A model generated the notes under the pieces. The model was not told the DNA's origin and made no database searches. It saw only the letters and a list, made by a program, of their open reading frames with translations. Source: Candidatus Scalindua japonica (GTDB lineage: Bacteria; Planctomycetota; Brocadiia; Brocadiales; Scalinduaceae). From it: a stretch of 64,000 nt of DNA. Where the stretch lies: the NCBI RefSeq assembly GCF_002443295.1, contig NZ_BAOS01000001.1, positions 62,001 through 126,000 of the forward strand, written 5' to 3'. Position numbers and translations under genes: made by a program. Shown piece by piece: positions 56,645-64,000 of the stretch (positions are counted from its first letter, which is position 1; the number at the start of each line of letters is the position of its first letter).

Positions 56645-56890
56645 TCAACTATTTATGTGTTTATAAAAAATGTTGACTAAATCATTAATATTTTGTGCTT
56701 GTCCTAAATCAACCCTGGGCAGTACCAGGTTAAGATCCTCCATACTATCTTGAGCAATTTCAACCCTGTCAATAGAATTTGCTCCCAGATCCTTCAGGCT
56801 TTGATCAATAGAAATAGAATCTGAATCAATATCTATTAATACTTTTATAATGTTTTCTTTAATAATGTTAAAGATATCTTCTCTGGTCAT
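56645..56890 (-). CDS. acpK: AcpK-like donor acyl carrier protein for beta-branching
   Basis: This 81-residue ACP on the minus strand has the phosphopantetheine Ser39 in DLGANSIDRVEI. The GANSIDR active-site sequence followed by Q-SMEDL-L is typical of the donor ACPs of HMG-CoA-synthase cassettes (AcpK/AcpC type), not of PKS-embedded ACPs, which here read G-DS. It would hold the malonyl-derived acetyl unit used by the HMG-CoA synthase whose C-terminal part opens the window. It is the only cluster gene in reverse orientation and lies about 56 kb from its partner. A 118-bp divergent spacer separates its start from the metalloenzyme gene, so it needs its own promoter. The upstream AAAGAGAG (read on the minus strand) can serve as ribosome binding site. 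Confidence 0.85.
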   Translation of the reverse strand: MTREDIFNIIKENIIKVLIDIDSDSISIDQSLKDLGANSIDRVEIAQDSMEDLNLVLPRVDLGQAQNINDLVNIFYKHINS

Positions 56891-57008
56891 AATAAAACTC
56901 TCTCTTTATTCATAAAAAGTTATGGTAATATTAATGAATGACATAACGTAATGCAACATACAATATATTAACATAAGGAACAGCTTGAAAGGATGAAAAA
57001 TTAAAAAT

Positions 57009-57911
57009 ATGTCTTCAAGAGTTATTTTTGTTTTCCTGGATGGTGTTGGATTAGGTCGAGCGAGTGATAATAATCCATTCACTATTGCACCAATGCCTAA
57101 TCTATATAACATCATTCAAAAACCATTAGTCAATGGAAATTTTATTTTTAAAGAAAAACTGTTGCTGAAAGGAATAGACGCCTGTTTAGGAGTAGAAGGC
57201 CTGCCGCAAAGTGCTACAGGACAGACATCTCTTTTTACCGGTACAAATGCTGCAAAAGAGCTGGGATACCATCTCGTCGCTTACCCGAATAACACATTAA
57301 TAAAAATTATTAATGAACACAATCTTCTTAAAAATGCGGTTGAACTAGGTTATAAAGCGACATTTGCAAATGCGTATCATCTGGAACGCTACAATCAGCT
57401 GATACAATCCGGACGCATTTCCCATGCGGTAACGACTCTTTGTGTCAAAAGTGCTCAATTGTCGTATAGAACACTTTCTGATTTACAGGAAGGTACGGCG
57501 GTATATTGGGATATAACCCATGAGGTTTTAAGAAAAGAAGTCTCTGCCATTTCTATAGTTCAGCCAGAGATCGCGGGAGAAAATCTCGTCCGATTATCCG
57601 GAAATTATGATCTTGTTCTTTATGAGTGTTTTATGACAGATATCTTAGGACACAGTGGTAAATTAGACGATATATTGTCTTTCCTTCAAGTCCTGGATCG
57701 TTTCTTTTCAGGAATCGTAAAAAATATGAATAACGATACTACCTTGATAATCACCAGTGATCATGGAAATATTGAAGATATATCTGTAGCGAGTCACACC
57801 TATAATCCAGTTCCTCTTTTAGTAATAGGTAAAGAAGCTGAAACATTTGAAAAAATAGAGTCTATTCTGGAAGTGACAGGTGCCATTCTCTCGGTTCTGT
57901 CCGGACAATGA
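57009..57911 (+). CDS. Alkaline phosphatase superfamily metalloenzyme (phosphomutase/phosphatase-like)
   Basis: This 300-residue protein has the metalloenzyme fold shared by alkaline phosphatase, iPGM and phosphopentomutase. FVFLDGVGLG near the N-terminus gives the first metal Asp. SATGQTSLFTG near residues 68-78 provides a Thr in the nucleophile position. ITSDHGNIED near residue 250 supplies the second Asp-His pair, and SHTYNPVP adds a further His. It is shorter than iPGM (about 510) and phosphopentomutase (about 390). No sulfatase formylglycine motif (CxPxR) is present, so phosphoester rather than sulfate-ester chemistry is expected. It is transcribed divergently from the AcpK-like gene. 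Its link to the polyketide pathway is positional only. The spacing between AAAGGA and the ATG is long. Confidence 0.75.
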   Translation: MSSRVIFVFLDGVGLGRASDNNPFTIAPMPNLYNIIQKPLVNGNFIFKEKLLLKGIDACLGVEGLPQSATGQTSLFTGTNAAKELGYHLVAYPNNTLIKIINEHNLLKNAVELGYKATFANAYHLERYNQLIQSGRISHAVTTLCVKSAQLSYRTLSDLQEGTAVYWDITHEVLRKEVSAISIVQPEIAGENLVRLSGNYDLVLYECFMTDILGHSGKLDDILSFLQVLDRFFSGIVKNMNNDTTLIITSDHGNIEDISVASHTYNPVPLLVIGKEAETFEKIESILEVTGAILSVLSGQ

Positions 57912-58039
57912 TTTTACCATCAGCAAATTCCTTCTTATTAATCTACTCTAACTCATTTGATGAAGTGTATGAAGAGACCAGGGAGTACTTCAGAAAAACA
58001 GGACCTGAAGAGATTGAAAAAGCGGAAGCAAATTCCTAA
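57908..58039 (+). CDS. Possible 43-residue small protein, translationally coupled
   Basis: This short ORF starts with an ATG that overlaps the metalloenzyme stop (ATGA, 57908-57911) and ends at TAA 58037-58039. The N-terminal half is hydrophobic to neutral; the C-terminal half is charged (EVYEETREYFRKTGPEEIEK). It was found by reading the gap by eye. The ATGA coupling is the only positive sign. It may equally be a remnant of a longer gene. I do not recognise it. Confidence 0.25.
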   Translation: MILPSANSFLLIYSNSFDEVYEETREYFRKTGPEEIEKAEANS

Positions 58040-58099
58040 AAGTAAAAAAATAAGAGAATAAAAGGCTAATTCACTATTCAAGACGCGACACCAAGGTTC
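58039..58099 (+). repeat. 61-bp intergenic repeat, copy 1
   Basis: A 61-bp block containing AAGAGAATAAAAGGCT and TTCACTATTCAAGACG matches 59670-59730 at 57 of 61 positions in the same orientation. It ends inside the 16-bp tandem duplication. The two copies bracket the decayed gene and the toxin-antitoxin pair. No open frame is shared, so this is a non-coding dispersed repeat. Confidence 0.8.
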
Positions 58100-58115
58100 C
58101 GCGACACCAAGGTTC
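58084..58115 (+). repeat. 16-bp perfect tandem repeat
   Basis: CGCGACACCAAGGTTC occurs twice back to back (58084-58099, 58100-58115). It lies at the right edge of the 61-bp repeat copy 1; the other copy has the related sequence ACCAAGATT twice. Confidence 0.85.
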
Positions 58116-58442
58116 AGATTTTCGCGTTTGTGTCCAAGTATAAAAAGGGTGCAACAGTACCGACCGGTCAGACTGAGTTTGTCTTCAGTAAACTTGAACT
58201 TCCACAGTTCTCAGTACGATTGGCTGGTGGTAACGGGTAACGACACAGCCAGGTTCAAGTGTTCAGGTGCCATCAATGGTACAGACAATTACAAGTTCAT
58301 GGTCTGGGAACAGGATGATAACCCTGATGACACCTTCCGAATCAAGATTTGGTGTGAAAATGGAGGTGGTGAAAACGTCCATTATGACAACGGATCTAAC
58401 CAACCTATAGGAGGAGGTAGTATTAAAGTTCATAAGAATTAA
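58116..58442 (+). pseudogene. Decayed C-terminal fragment of a secreted/surface protein
   Basis: An ORF at 58128-58442 (104 codons) ends with NFHSSQYDWLVVTG, FKCSGAINGTDNYKFMVWEQ and a GGGSIKVHKN tail. This resembles a conserved C-terminal module of large secreted repeat proteins. Just upstream, in another frame, the sequence reads FAFVSKYKKGATVPTGQTEF, which normally precedes the NFHS part in the same proteins. A frameshift therefore lies near 58180-58195, and the rest of the protein is missing. No signal peptide or start is present. I treat it as a pseudogene fragment; a role in the polyketide cluster is unlikely. Confidence 0.6.
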
Positions 58443-58801
58443 CTGTAATACTTTAATAATTTGTACTCTTAAAATAAAAGTGGCATTATTGTGCCATTAA
58501 GATGCAAGGATGCTCCTTTTTTTTACTTACAATTCTGGTATAACGATTTCTTGATGTAAGGCTTAACAAGAGACTGATAAGGGATATTTATTCCGTTCGT
58601 TTTTTTTCTTAATCTTATTTAAAATATACTCAGACAGCCCGGTCTAAATGGATTTTGTCGGCGCTACCCTATGACTAAACCTTAACATTTTATTCAGTTT
58701 TCCTTTTATGTGAGTTCTGTGTTTAGTAAGATTTGATGGAAGAAACTATACTCCAGTCTTTCATCTGAAATTCAGTATTCCCTATTTAATAGATTTACAT
58801 G
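58443..58801. other. Gene-free spacer between decayed gene and toxin-antitoxin operon
   Basis: About 360 bp without a convincing ORF. It holds a likely terminator near its left end (58506-58524) and a smaller 5-bp hairpin (TGGCA/TGCCA, about 58480-58495). The remaining AT-rich sequence shows nothing I can name until the promoter at 58802. Confidence 0.5.
58506..58524 (+). terminator. Probable intrinsic terminator
   Basis: A stem AAGGA (58506-58510) and TCCTT (58514-58518) with a 3-base loop runs into a T8 tract (58517-58524). It stands 64 bp after the decayed secreted-protein fragment. The stem is short, so strength is uncertain. Confidence 0.5.
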
Positions 58802-58832
58802 TTGACACAAATGATAATATAATTTATCATTT
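58802..58832 (+). promoter_or_regulatory. Promoter with overlapping palindromic operator of toxin-antitoxin operon
   Basis: TTGACA (58802-58807), a 17-bp spacer and TATCAT (58825-58830) form a near-consensus sigma-70 promoter. A perfect 9-bp inverted repeat, AAATGATAA (58809-58817) and TTATCATTT (58824-58832), separated by six bases, covers the spacer and -10 box. That is the arrangement expected for autorepression by an antitoxin. The toxin ATG at 58841 follows only 10 bp after the -10 box, so the transcript would have little or no leader. Confidence 0.65.
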
Positions 58833-58840
58833 CGCCTATC

Positions 58841-59125
58841 ATGAAAATGTTGTTCAAGCCGCCATTTAGAAAGTTTGTAAAAAAACAATCAAGGTCTTTT
58901 CAGCTTGCTATTGAAGATGAAGTGGAGAAAATCCTGAATAATACTGATATTGGAGAAACAAAGAAAGGTGATCTGTCAGAATTCAAAGTTCACAAATGTA
59001 ACTTTAAAGGTCAGCAATTTCTGATTGCTTATCATCTGGAAAAACATTGCATTATTTTATATATGATAGGAAGTCATGAAAATTTTTATCTTAAGTTGAA
59101 AAGGCACTTGAAGGAGGCAGAGTAA
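58841..59125 (+). CDS. RelE/ParE-family toxin
   Basis: This is a 94-residue basic protein with the RelE/ParE pattern: an N-terminal helix pair (FRKFVKKQSRSFQLAIEDEVEKIL), then the beta-sheet core (LSEFKVHKCNFKGQQFLIAYHLE) and a C-terminal strand (IILYMIGSHENFY). Proteins of this family either cleave ribosome-bound mRNA or poison gyrase; which applies cannot be told here. The toxin gene precedes the antitoxin, the reverse of the classical order but common in HigBA-like pairs. Its stop overlaps the antitoxin start (TAATG). ATG 58841 or 58847 could be used; no Shine-Dalgarno is visible, matching a leaderless transcript from the promoter just upstream. Confidence 0.8.
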   Translation: MKMLFKPPFRKFVKKQSRSFQLAIEDEVEKILNNTDIGETKKGDLSEFKVHKCNFKGQQFLIAYHLEKHCIILYMIGSHENFYLKLKRHLKEAE

Positions 59126-59448
59126 TGAAAACCGCACAAAAGGTATACAAAGAAATATTGGAAATGCCAATTAAGGAGAGGGAGAAGCTCTTTGCAGTTA
59201 TTGCAAGACGTGGATTTGAGAAGGATTATTACAATCATGAAGAAGTGTTTGATGATATACGGCAATCTCCATTTACAATAAAGGAAGCCTCTGATTATCT
59301 TGAAGTGGCTGAGATAACCGTAAGAAGGTGGGTCAAATCGGGAAAAATAAAAGCGAGAAGAGTTGGTAAAAGCATAGTGTTTAACGCAGATGACCTTAAA
59401 AAATTAAAAAAAAGAGTAAATTTCAGGAACAATAGACTATTGGTGTAG
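59125..59448 (+). CDS. Antitoxin with excisionase/MerR-like helix-turn-helix
   Basis: This 107-residue protein has a C-terminal winged helix-turn-helix of the excisionase (HTH_17) type: FTIKEASDYLEVAEITVRRW, then VKSGKIKARRVGKSIVFNADDL. The N-terminal 40 residues are helical and probably bind the toxin. It overlaps the toxin stop by one base, so translation is coupled. It most likely neutralises the toxin and represses the operon at the palindrome at 58809-58832. An isolated excisionase function is unlikely, because no integrase or attachment site is nearby. Confidence 0.75.
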   Translation: MKTAQKVYKEILEMPIKEREKLFAVIARRGFEKDYYNHEEVFDDIRQSPFTIKEASDYLEVAEITVRRWVKSGKIKARRVGKSIVFNADDLKKLKKRVNFRNNRLLV

Positions 59449-59778
59449 ATTACAAATCTGAAAATTATATAATATATTTTTTTTTGTTCTTAATGTTTAA
59501 TCAAGACAATGTTGTTTTCTAATAATCAAAGACATTTTTATTTCAGGATGGCACGACACTGGAGCTTTTTTGCCATTTCTTTGATTTGTGTATATAATAT
59601 TTTTCCCCGTGGCGTTTCAAAGGGTGGGGGTCAAGTCTCTTCTTGTCTGCAAGTAGTTCTTAAGGTTGCAAAGTAAAAAGATAAGAGAATAAAAGGCTTA
59701 TTCACTATTCAAGACGTGACACCAAGATTCACCAAGATTTATGATTTCTCGCAACTATAATAAATAAAGGGACTAAAA
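59449..59778. other. Spacer upstream of ammonium transporter gene
   Basis: An AT-rich spacer of 330 bp with no credible ORF. It contains the second copy of the 61-bp repeat (59670-59730). A long T run at about 59480 is not preceded by a GC stem. A purine-rich AAAGGGA serves as ribosome binding site just before the amt start. I could not define a promoter. Confidence 0.5.
59670..59730 (+). repeat. 61-bp intergenic repeat, copy 2
   Basis: Direct-orientation match to 58039-58099, with four mismatches by eye. It lies 49 bp upstream of the ammonium transporter gene, so it could belong to that gene's leader or carry a promoter; no function is shown by the sequence. Confidence 0.8.
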
Positions 59779-61407
59779 ATGAGCAACATAAAGAGCTGCA
59801 ACAAGTATAAGGGACAAATTTTAATTATTTTTATAAGCATAATTGTGCTCACATTGGTTATCAATCCGTATTATTATCTTGTATATGCAGATTATGCGGA
59901 AACTTCTGCACAATTATTACAGAAAAAAATAGATTATATCTGGATTATTATTGCTGCCAGTATGGTTTTTTTTATGCAGGTAGGGTTTACTGCTTTTGAG
60001 GCAGGATCAGTACAGGCAAAAAACGCCATAAGCGTTTCCATAAAGAATATATTGAATTTCCTTGTAAGTTCTATTGCATTTTTTATCGTAGGTTTTGGGC
60101 TCATGTTCGGATTAAGCTATGAAGGTTATATAGGTATTAATAATTTTCTTTTGAACGGAATTGATGTCCATCCAAATACATTGGGGTATGCCTTTGTGTT
60201 TTTCCAACTGGTATTTGCTGGAACTGCGGCCACTATTATATCAGGAGCATTTGCAGAAAGAGCAAAGCTTTTGACCCACATATGTACAACTATTTTTGTA
60301 GTCTGCCTGATTTACCCGGTCTTTGGTCACTGGGCTTGGGGGCATTTATTTCATTTAAATCAATATGGGTGGCTTGGAAAACTGGGATTCATAGACTTTG
60401 CAGGTTCTACAGTTGTTCATTCCATTAGTGGCTGGGTTGCGTTATCTGGCGTGATTGTACTTGGCCCGAGAATAGGGAAGTTTAATCCTGATGGCACGGT
60501 AAACAGGATGCATGGACACAATCTGCCATTGGCGACATTAGGTACATTTTTTTTGTGGTTTGGGTGGTTTGGATTTAATGGAGGTTCTCTTTTACGAGCA
60601 GACACAAGTATTGGGTTGGTTATTATTAATACAACCCTTTCTGGTGCGGTTGCGGGTGTGGCTGTAGCAATTTTTGGGAAACTGAGGAATAAAGGACTGG
60701 ATGCCGCTGAGATTCTTTTAGGAATCATGGGGGGCCTAGTTGCTATTGGCGCCGGTTGCAGTAGAGTAAGTTCCGTATATGCATGTATTGTTGGATTATG
60801 CGCGGGTATTATTGCAATGCTAGCTAAAGATTTTATTGAAAAGGTATTAAAAGTGGATGACCCTGTGGGGGCTATTCCCATCCACGGCTTTTGTGGGGCA
60901 TGGGGCACATTAGCCGTTGGGCTGTTTACTCCTGTTTCCGAATTCTCATTGACAAATTCCAACCGTCTATTGCAAGTAGGAGTCCAATGCCTGGGAATTA
61001 TCGGCGCATTCGCATGGGCTTTTTCTTTAGGCCTTTTGTTCTTTTGGTGCCTTAAGAAATTTGTAGGTATCAGGGTCAGCACAGAAGAAGAAACAAAGGG
61101 ATTAAATATCAGCGAATATACTGATGTTACTTCCTGGCTTGATTTTGTTAAAATTACAAAAGTCCAGGATATGAATGTAGCGTTACAAGGTAAAATAAAA
61201 GAAAGAACAGAAGAACTGGAAAATATAAAGAGAAATCTCGAAGAAGATGTAAGGAAACGAACATCAGAATTAGAAGAGTCACGAGATGATTTTAAGCAAA
61301 AAGTAGAGCAATTGGAGAACTTTGAAAAAGTTGCTATCGGAAGAGAATTAAAGATGAAAAAAATGGAAGAAGAATTTGAAAACTTTAAAAAATCAAATGA
61401 TAAATAA
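59779..61407 (+). CDS. amt: Ammonium transporter with C-terminal coiled-coil extension
   Basis: This 542-residue Amt/MEP/Rh-family channel imports ammonium across the inner membrane. A hydrophobic N-terminal segment (about 12-32) is likely a signal peptide. Family motifs are present: FTAFEAGSVQAKNA, Asp206 in DFAGSTVVHS, and the pore twin histidines His214 and His369 (IPIHGFCGAWGT). The family core is about 400-450 residues. Here the cytosolic tail is extended by about 80 residues of charged heptad-like sequence (RTEELENIKRNLEEDVRKR onward), a coiled coil of the kind that links sensor domains. The histidine kinase gene begins 3 nt later, so the transporter may act as ammonium sensor for it. 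No GlnK gene is in the window. Confidence 0.93.
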   Translation: MSNIKSCNKYKGQILIIFISIIVLTLVINPYYYLVYADYAETSAQLLQKKIDYIWIIIAASMVFFMQVGFTAFEAGSVQAKNAISVSIKNILNFLVSSIAFFIVGFGLMFGLSYEGYIGINNFLLNGIDVHPNTLGYAFVFFQLVFAGTAATIISGAFAERAKLLTHICTTIFVVCLIYPVFGHWAWGHLFHLNQYGWLGKLGFIDFAGSTVVHSISGWVALSGVIVLGPRIGKFNPDGTVNRMHGHNLPLATLGTFFLWFGWFGFNGGSLLRADTSIGLVIINTTLSGAVAGVAVAIFGKLRNKGLDAAEILLGIMGGLVAIGAGCSRVSSVYACIVGLCAGIIAMLAKDFIEKVLKVDDPVGAIPIHGFCGAWGTLAVGLFTPVSEFSLTNSNRLLQVGVQCLGIIGAFAWAFSLGLLFFWCLKKFVGIRVSTEEETKGLNISEYTDVTSWLDFVKITKVQDMNVALQGKIKERTEELENIKRNLEEDVRKRTSELEESRDDFKQKVEQLENFEKVAIGRELKMKKMEEEFENFKKSNDK

Positions 61408-61410
61408 TTT

Positions 61411-64000
61411 ATGAAACTAGGCACAAAATGTATCATGTCAATCAGCCTTCTTGTAATATTGGTACTGGGTACCAGCTTTACATGGGTCATAAAAAAACGT
61501 AACTATCTATTAAAAGAAGGAATTATTAACCAAGCAGAAATTCTCGTTAAACAAATAGAAATCACCTACAATTATTTTTCAGAGCCTCAGGGTGATGTCA
61601 GTCCAGATAGTATGAAAGTTAAGGCTGATTTTAACCATTTGCACCATTCGGCAACTGGTATGGAATTTTATAATCGTATCAGTGAAAGCACACCTTATAC
61701 TGTTAAACTTAAAACCCTGAAACACAACAACTCAGATAAAACTCTAGATGGTTTTGAAACGGCTGTCTTAAAAAAAATGCAAGATCAAAAATTACGAGGC
61801 GCATTTTATGATGAAACGTTGAGTTCAAGAGATGAGAAATTATTTCGTTATATCGCTCCACTATATGTAGAGGAAGCCTGCCTCAGTTGTCACGGAGAAC
61901 CATCGGGTAGAGCATTCAGCACCGAACGTAGAATGGCAATATACAAGACAGGTGATTTGTGGGGGATAATAAGTGTTATGGCACCTTTAAAACCCATTCA
62001 TGCAAGCCTGAAAGCAAACGCAATAATACTTATCTGTGTTGCATCAGTTTCAATAGTTGTAATTGTTTTCATTACTCACCTATTGATCAAAGCTTTGATT
62101 ACAAAACCTATATCAAAGATGTCTCGTGTGATGGCTTCTATTGCTAATGGCGATCTTGACAAAAGGATAAGCATCTCTTCACGAGACGAAATAGGAATGT
62201 TAGTTACCTCAATAAATAAAATGACAGAAGATCTACAGAAGACTACCGTGTCTAAGGCCTATGTGGATGGCATTATTGAAAGTATGATAGATACGCTTGT
62301 AGTAATAGACCGAAATGGTAAAATAAAAACCGTAAATAAATCAACACTGGATCTCTTAGGTTATGAACAAACTGATTTAATTGGTAACGATATAAATATG
62401 ATCCTGAATGATAAAGACAATCCCATTGCGAACCGGAGCTGGAGTGATATTTGGAAGGGAGATGTATTAAAGGATTCTGATATTAGCTATCGTACTCAGA
62501 AAAGCGAAGAGATACCTATGAACTTCTATGGGCGTATAATGCGTAATAGTGATGGGGAAGTGGCTAATATTGTTGGTGTCGCCAGAGACATGAGACAGAC
62601 AAAAAAACTCATAAGTGAATTATCAGACTTTAAAGAGGCAACTTTGTACATGCTGGGTGATCTTGAAAAAGCTCGTATAGAGCTGGAAAAAGAAGAGAAA
62701 AAACTGGATATGATAGTAACCGGGGTTGGAGCTTACTTGTGCCTCATAGATAGAGAAATGAAGATAACGTGGGGTAACAAACCATTCGAGCTGCAGTTTG
62801 GAATAGTAAATGATTTACAAAAAGATGCCTGTAATAAAATTTTTGGGTGCGGTAATGTCCCTCCGGAGGACTGCACTACAAAACGTGTATTTAAAAGTGG
62901 TAAGATAGAAGAGACAAAAAGATTGGTAGTTGACCGAGATAATGAAAAGAAATATTATCATTTTCTCGGCTCACCGATTAAAGACGATCAAGGCAATATC
63001 ACACATGTACTTGAGTTGGTTCAGGATATTACCAAAATGTGGCAGATGGAACATCAGAAGGAGATTATTTACAACATCAATAGAATTATTACTTCTGGTC
63101 TTATGTCAGATGTGTTTACGTCCATAAGTAATGAACTCAAACGCATTATTGAGTTTGATAGGATTAGTATCTCCCTTCTCGATGAAAAAACAGAAAAGTT
63201 TGAAGTTGTGGCAGTAGATAAATCGTATGACTCCACAGCAATAAATGAAGGTGATTGGTTTCCTAGGGAAGGGAGTTTATTAGATCAGGTAACTTTTACC
63301 GGAAGCCCGTTTATTGTGAAGGATACTTCAAGGAGTACTTTCTGGTCAGATCATTTGTTACTGAAAGAAGGGGTAAAATCCCGGCTTGGTTTTCCACTTG
63401 AATATAAAGGCGTCATTATCGGAACTATTAACCTTGCAAGCTTAAAAGAAAACAATTTCTCTGAAAATCATTTCACAATATTAGAGCAGATTGCCATGCA
63501 ACTAGCTATTGCCATAGAAAATGCCAGATTATTCGCAAAAACAATAGAATCAGAAAAAAGATATAAAGATCTTTATGACAATGCTCCGGACATATATATA
63601 ACAAACGACGAAAATGGAATTATTAACAATTGTAATAAAACAGGCGCAGAGATTCTAATGTACAATACAGACGAATTAATTGGAAGGCACATCTTCGAAT
63701 TTCAAACGGAGAAAAACAGGAATGTAATGGAGAAATTGTTGCCCAAACGTTTAAACGGACAGCTCGTAAAAGGATTAGAACTGCAACTGGTAAAAAAGGA
63801 TGGAAGCGTTATTGATGTCAGCTTGAACGATAATCATGTTTGTGACGATAGCGGTAAGATAATAGCTATCCAGTCAGCTTATCGGGATATAACCGCAAAA
63901 AAAAGTCTGGAATCACAACTTTTAGAAGCGGAAAAATTAGCATCGACAGGAAGAGTGGTTGCGAGTGTTGCGCACGAGATCAATAACCCACTGGAAGGTA
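61411..64000 (+). CDS. Multi-sensor histidine kinase with CxxCH periplasmic domain (partial, 3' end outside)
   Basis: The frame is open from ATG 61411 to the window end (863 codons seen). A transmembrane helix spans residues 7-26. A periplasmic DUF3365/Tll0287-like sensor domain (about 30-195) has a heme c motif, Cys157-L-S-Cys160-His161. The second transmembrane helix is about 205-228, with HAMP about 229-280. Then come PAS (about 280-400), a second PAS-like domain (about 430-540) containing extra cysteines (CNKIFGCGNVPPEDC), GAF (about 555-700), PAS (about 712-830) and the HisKA start with the phospho-acceptor His855 in SVAHEINNPLEG. The ATPase domain lies beyond the window. The gene follows amt after 3 nt. 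It probably senses redox state or a small ligand and may be coupled to ammonium transport. Confidence 0.9.
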   Translation, partial: MKLGTKCIMSISLLVILVLGTSFTWVIKKRNYLLKEGIINQAEILVKQIEITYNYFSEPQGDVSPDSMKVKADFNHLHHSATGMEFYNRISESTPYTVKLKTLKHNNSDKTLDGFETAVLKKMQDQKLRGAFYDETLSSRDEKLFRYIAPLYVEEACLSCHGEPSGRAFSTERRMAIYKTGDLWGIISVMAPLKPIHASLKANAIILICVASVSIVVIVFITHLLIKALITKPISKMSRVMASIANGDLDKRISISSRDEIGMLVTSINKMTEDLQKTTVSKAYVDGIIESMIDTLVVIDRNGKIKTVNKSTLDLLGYEQTDLIGNDINMILNDKDNPIANRSWSDIWKGDVLKDSDISYRTQKSEEIPMNFYGRIMRNSDGEVANIVGVARDMRQTKKLISELSDFKEATLYMLGDLEKARIELEKEEKKLDMIVTGVGAYLCLIDREMKITWGNKPFELQFGIVNDLQKDACNKIFGCGNVPPEDCTTKRVFKSGKIEETKRLVVDRDNEKKYYHFLGSPIKDDQGNITHVLELVQDITKMWQMEHQKEIIYNINRIITSGLMSDVFTSISNELKRIIEFDRISISLLDEKTEKFEVVAVDKSYDSTAINEGDWFPREGSLLDQVTFTGSPFIVKDTSRSTFWSDHLLLKEGVKSRLGFPLEYKGVIIGTINLASLKENNFSENHFTILEQIAMQLAIAIENARLFAKTIESEKRYKDLYDNAPDIYITNDENGIINNCNKTGAEILMYNTDELIGRHIFEFQTEKNRNVMEKLLPKRLNGQLVKGLELQLVKKDGSVIDVSLNDNHVCDDSGKIIAIQSAYRDITAKKSLESQLLEAEKLASTGRVVASVAHEINNPLEG

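Noticed and set aside
57009-57911. Sulfatase that would remove the sulfate added by the terminal sulfotransferase
   Set aside because: No CxPxR formylglycine motif; the nucleophile position is a Thr in a phosphatase/phosphomutase-like SATGQTS motif.
1-57911. Ladderane-lipid biosynthesis locus, given the radical SAM genes and possible anammox affinity
   Set aside because: The genes form a giant modular trans-AT PKS with beta-branching and a sulfotransferase, not a type II fatty-acid set. Nothing in the sequence points to ladderanes.
59125-59448. Phage excisionase
   Set aside because: The HTH type also fits antitoxins. It overlaps a RelE-like toxin gene, and no integrase or attachment site is seen.
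59540-59590. Possible sigma-54 promoter before amt (TGGCAC... and TGGAGC...TTGC)
   Set aside because: The GG to GC spacing is 12 or 9 instead of 10, and the site is about 200 bp from the gene with a repeat between.
60417-61490. 357-codon ORF antisense to amt
   Set aside because: It lies fully opposite a gene with strong Amt motifs and has low-complexity Ser/Pro/Phe-rich composition typical of a shadow frame.

Overview
The window holds the 3' part of a very large modular trans-AT polyketide synthase (PKS) gene cluster (about 1-57.9 kb), followed by unrelated genes (58-64 kb). The DNA is AT-rich. The cluster encodes a [4Fe-4S]-dependent 2-hydroxyacyl dehydratase-type ('archerase') system and three cobalamin-type radical SAM enzymes. 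Both enzyme classes are oxygen-sensitive, which suggests an anaerobe. The multi-sensor histidine kinase with a CxxCH periplasmic domain and the Amt with a coiled-coil tail remind me of anammox-type Planctomycetota, but that is a weak inference and no marker gene in the window fixes the taxon.

Region 1 (1-7.8 kb): the C-terminal part of a PksG-like HMG-CoA synthase, a 62-codon remnant of a PksI-like enoyl-CoA hydratase, then PKS 'A' (KS1-DH-KR-ACP-KS2). PKS A is broken in this sequence by a 134-bp tandem duplication and by a 1-nt shift at an A7 run. A free-standing ACP follows. Region 2 (7.86-11.07 kb): an ATP-dependent electron activator and two HgdA/HgdB-like subunits, placed between two PKS genes.

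Region 3 (11.2-51.0 kb): PKS B (KS3 with His replaced by Asn-ACP; KS4-DH-KR-cMT-ACP; KS5-ACP-ACP-ER; KS6), PKS C (ACP; KS7-DH-KR-ACP; KS8-DH*-ACP; KS9-DH), PKS D (KR-ACP; KS10-DH-KR-ACP; KS11, frameshifted) and PKS E (rest of KS11-ACP; KS12-KR-ACP-sulfotransferase-condensation domain). No acyltransferase (AT) domain occurs anywhere, so the AT must act in trans and is probably encoded upstream of the window. B|C and C|D are joined by short helical docking segments. D|E is not a true protein boundary: it is a 1-nt deletion inside KS11. A 4.75-kb segment of PKS C is repeated almost identically in PKS D/E.

Region 4 (51.2-57.9 kb): three cobalamin-binding-type radical SAM proteins with a SAM methyltransferase between the first two, an AcpK-like donor ACP on the minus strand, and an alkaline-phosphatase-superfamily metalloenzyme. 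Working model (inference): the PKS builds a polyene-rich chain with at least one C-methyl and probably one beta-branch. The archerase cassette with its ACP makes or edits an acyl unit by radical dehydration or reduction. The chain ends as a beta-hydroxyacyl-ACP that is sulfated and released by the condensation domain. Radical SAM enzymes and the methyltransferase then tailor it.

Region 5 (57.9-64 kb): a decayed fragment of a secreted protein, a RelE/ParE-type toxin with an HTH antitoxin behind a palindrome-overlapped promoter, two copies of a 61-bp intergenic repeat, an ammonium transporter and the start of a hybrid-sensor histidine kinase that runs off the window. I saw no tRNA, rRNA, CRISPR array or transposase gene.
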